DNA of 64,000 bases from an uncultured Pelagibacteraceae bacterium (GTDB lineage Bacteria > Pseudomonadota > Alphaproteobacteria > Pelagibacterales > Pelagibacteraceae): NCBI GenBank assembly GCA_902562875.1, contig CACEVB010000002.1, forward strand, positions 80,941 to 144,940. The letters are read 5' to 3'. Positions 63,197 to 64,000 of the stretch are shown here, piece by piece. Each line of letters opens with the position of its first letter. Positions within the stretch are counted from its first letter, which is position 1. The position numbers were made by a program, and so were the translations under genes. The notes beneath the pieces are model-generated. The model searched no databases. It had not been told where the DNA came from and saw only the letters and a list, made by a program, of their open reading frames with translations.

Positions 63197-64000
63197 TTAT
63201 AAAACTCTTGGAGCTATAAAAACTAATAATTCATCTAAGTTATCAGTTTTTGCTTTACCTTTAAACAAATTTCCTAACACAGGAGTATCTCCTACTCCAG
63301 GCAACTGTTGAGTACTATTTGATTGTGAATTTTTTTTAATACCACCAATGACAACTATGTCGCCATCGGCTACAAGTAATTTTGTACTAATTTCCATTTT
63401 ATTTATTGCAGGATCACCTGCATTAGATCTGTTTGGTGTGTCGTTATTAACCTGTATGTTTAAAAGCACGTTTCCATCACCAATTATACTTGGTGTGACT
63501 GTCATTTTAAGAGCAGCCTCCTTGAACGATGTATCAGCACCTTCAGCTGAGCTAGAGGCATAAGGAATTTCTTCACCTTGAGTTATTGTTGCCACCTGAT
63601 TGTCTAAAGTAAATACTTTTGGATTTGAAATTGTTTTTCCTAAACCTTTAGATTCTAAAGCTGTAATTTCAGCTTTAAGCACTGCAGATCCTGTTTTCTT
63701 TAGAATTCCTATGCCGCTTGTTGCTCCTGCAGCTGAAAAATCTGTAATACTGTCTGTTGCTGCGCCAAGAACTGCTGTACCTGCATTTGCGGGACCATCT
63801 CCTGTACTAGCACCTTGAACACCACCGATAATTCTTCCTTGTCTATTATAATAACCACCCAACCTAGTACCCAGAGCTCTTTCAAAATCTGAATTCGCTT
63901 CAACAATAAATGCTTCTATTAAAACTTGTTTAGTTCTAACATCAATTTCTTTTATTATTTTATCAACTATATCTAAATCAGTTTCTTTTCCTCTTACAAT
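63197..64000 (-). CDS. Type IV pilus/type II secretion secretin, C-terminal part
   Basis: Partial gene, open to the right window edge; about 268 residues. ALGTRLGGYYNRQG, then TLDNQVATITQGEEIPY and VNNDTPNRSN match the core of secretins (PilQ/GspD/MshL). The C-terminus QQLPGVGDTPVLGNLFKG and LLVFIAPRVL is diagnostic. It forms the outer-membrane pore for the fibre. With pilB and pilC directly downstream it heads this cluster; whether PilQ or MshL-like cannot be told from the fragment. Confidence 0.92.
   Translation of the reverse strand: MVRGKETDLDIVDKIIKEIDVRTKQVLIEAFIVEANSDFERALGTRLGGYYNRQGRIIGGVQGASTGDGPANAGTAVLGAATDSITDFSAAGATSGIGILKKTGSAVLKAEITALESKGLGKTISNPKVFTLDNQVATITQGEEIPYASSSAEGADTSFKEAALKMTVTPSIIGDGNVLLNIQVNNDTPNRSNAGDPAINKMEISTKLLVADGDIVVIGGIKKNSQSNSTQQLPGVGDTPVLGNLFKGKAKTDNLDELLVFIAPRVL

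Noticed and set aside
1-64000. CRISPR arrays, IS elements, prophage, tRNA or rRNA genes
   Set aside because: No regularly spaced repeats, transposase or phage genes, or cloverleaf-like sequences were seen; gaps are too short for most of them.

Overview
The window reads as a slice of a streamlined, AT-rich marine alphaproteobacterial genome, most likely SAR11 (Pelagibacterales). This is inferred from the very low GC content, Lys/Ile/Asn-rich proteins, intergenic gaps that never reach 300 bases, many 1-30 base gene overlaps, and a gene set dominated by osmolyte, polyamine and amino-acid ABC transporters and one-carbon metabolism. I see no rRNA, tRNA, insertion sequence, prophage or CRISPR array. 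Both ends cut genes: an enoyl-CoA hydratase on the left and a secretin on the right.

Layout. (1) 1-1543, minus strand: METTL27-type methyltransferase, P-loop kinase, nucleotidyltransferase-fold protein and the start of a crotonase, packed as one operon. (2) 1679-6346, plus: ProX-type binding protein, a strong hairpin, ProW-type permease, a short MetF-like reductase overlapping a DmdA/GcvT-family THF methyltransferase, then a Yip1-like membrane protein. This looks like an uptake-plus-demethylation module for methylated osmolytes, but no transport ATPase is present. (3) 6343-12501: zinc-ribbon miniprotein, purEK, SRAP protein, GNAT, a small lipoprotein, an unrecognised methyltransferase-fold protein and formate-THF ligase. 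(4) 12498-17974, minus: glpK-gpsA-glutamine amidotransferase-gshA-gshB. (5) 18031-30726: diaminopropionate ammonia-lyase-like enzyme, photolyase, YjbQ, cupin-like protein, BamB/YfgM-like pair, aconitase, LysE exporter, tRNA-binding protein, ArgE, aldehyde dehydrogenase, agmatinase family and a 37-residue membrane peptide. (6) 30775-32171: HEXXH secreted protein plus anchored cyclophilin. (7) 32160-40862, minus: EutA-like and EutD/DoeA-like ectoine-utilisation proteins, a complete Pot-type ABC transporter, and a FadN-type beta-oxidation enzyme, one likely catabolic operon. (8) 40980-47288: Liv-type branched-chain/amide transporter, exported thioredoxin-like protein followed by a 22-residue membrane peptide, and a ProC-like reductase. 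(9) 47379-53081: small outer-membrane protein, TIGR03643-like protein, glutaredoxin, an inverse-autotransporter barrel with an unknown exported partner, MsrB, a DMT exporter and DadA.

(10) 53209-64000 is the most unusual part. A CHASE2-SpoIIE phosphatase, a FecR-domain protein with a tail that is about two-thirds lysine, a TPR/beta-barrel protein and two type IV pilins lie on the minus strand; a STAS antagonist and an RsbW-like kinase lie on the plus strand; PilC, PilB and a secretin follow on the minus strand. The two halves of a partner-switching circuit flank surface and pilus genes, which suggests an envelope-sensing switch controlling surface structures. That link is inferred from gene order only.

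Three substrate-binding protein genes (proX, the Pot-type binding protein, livK) are each followed by a GC-rich hairpin, two of them inside an operon. This fits 3' stabilisation or attenuation giving more binding protein than permease.
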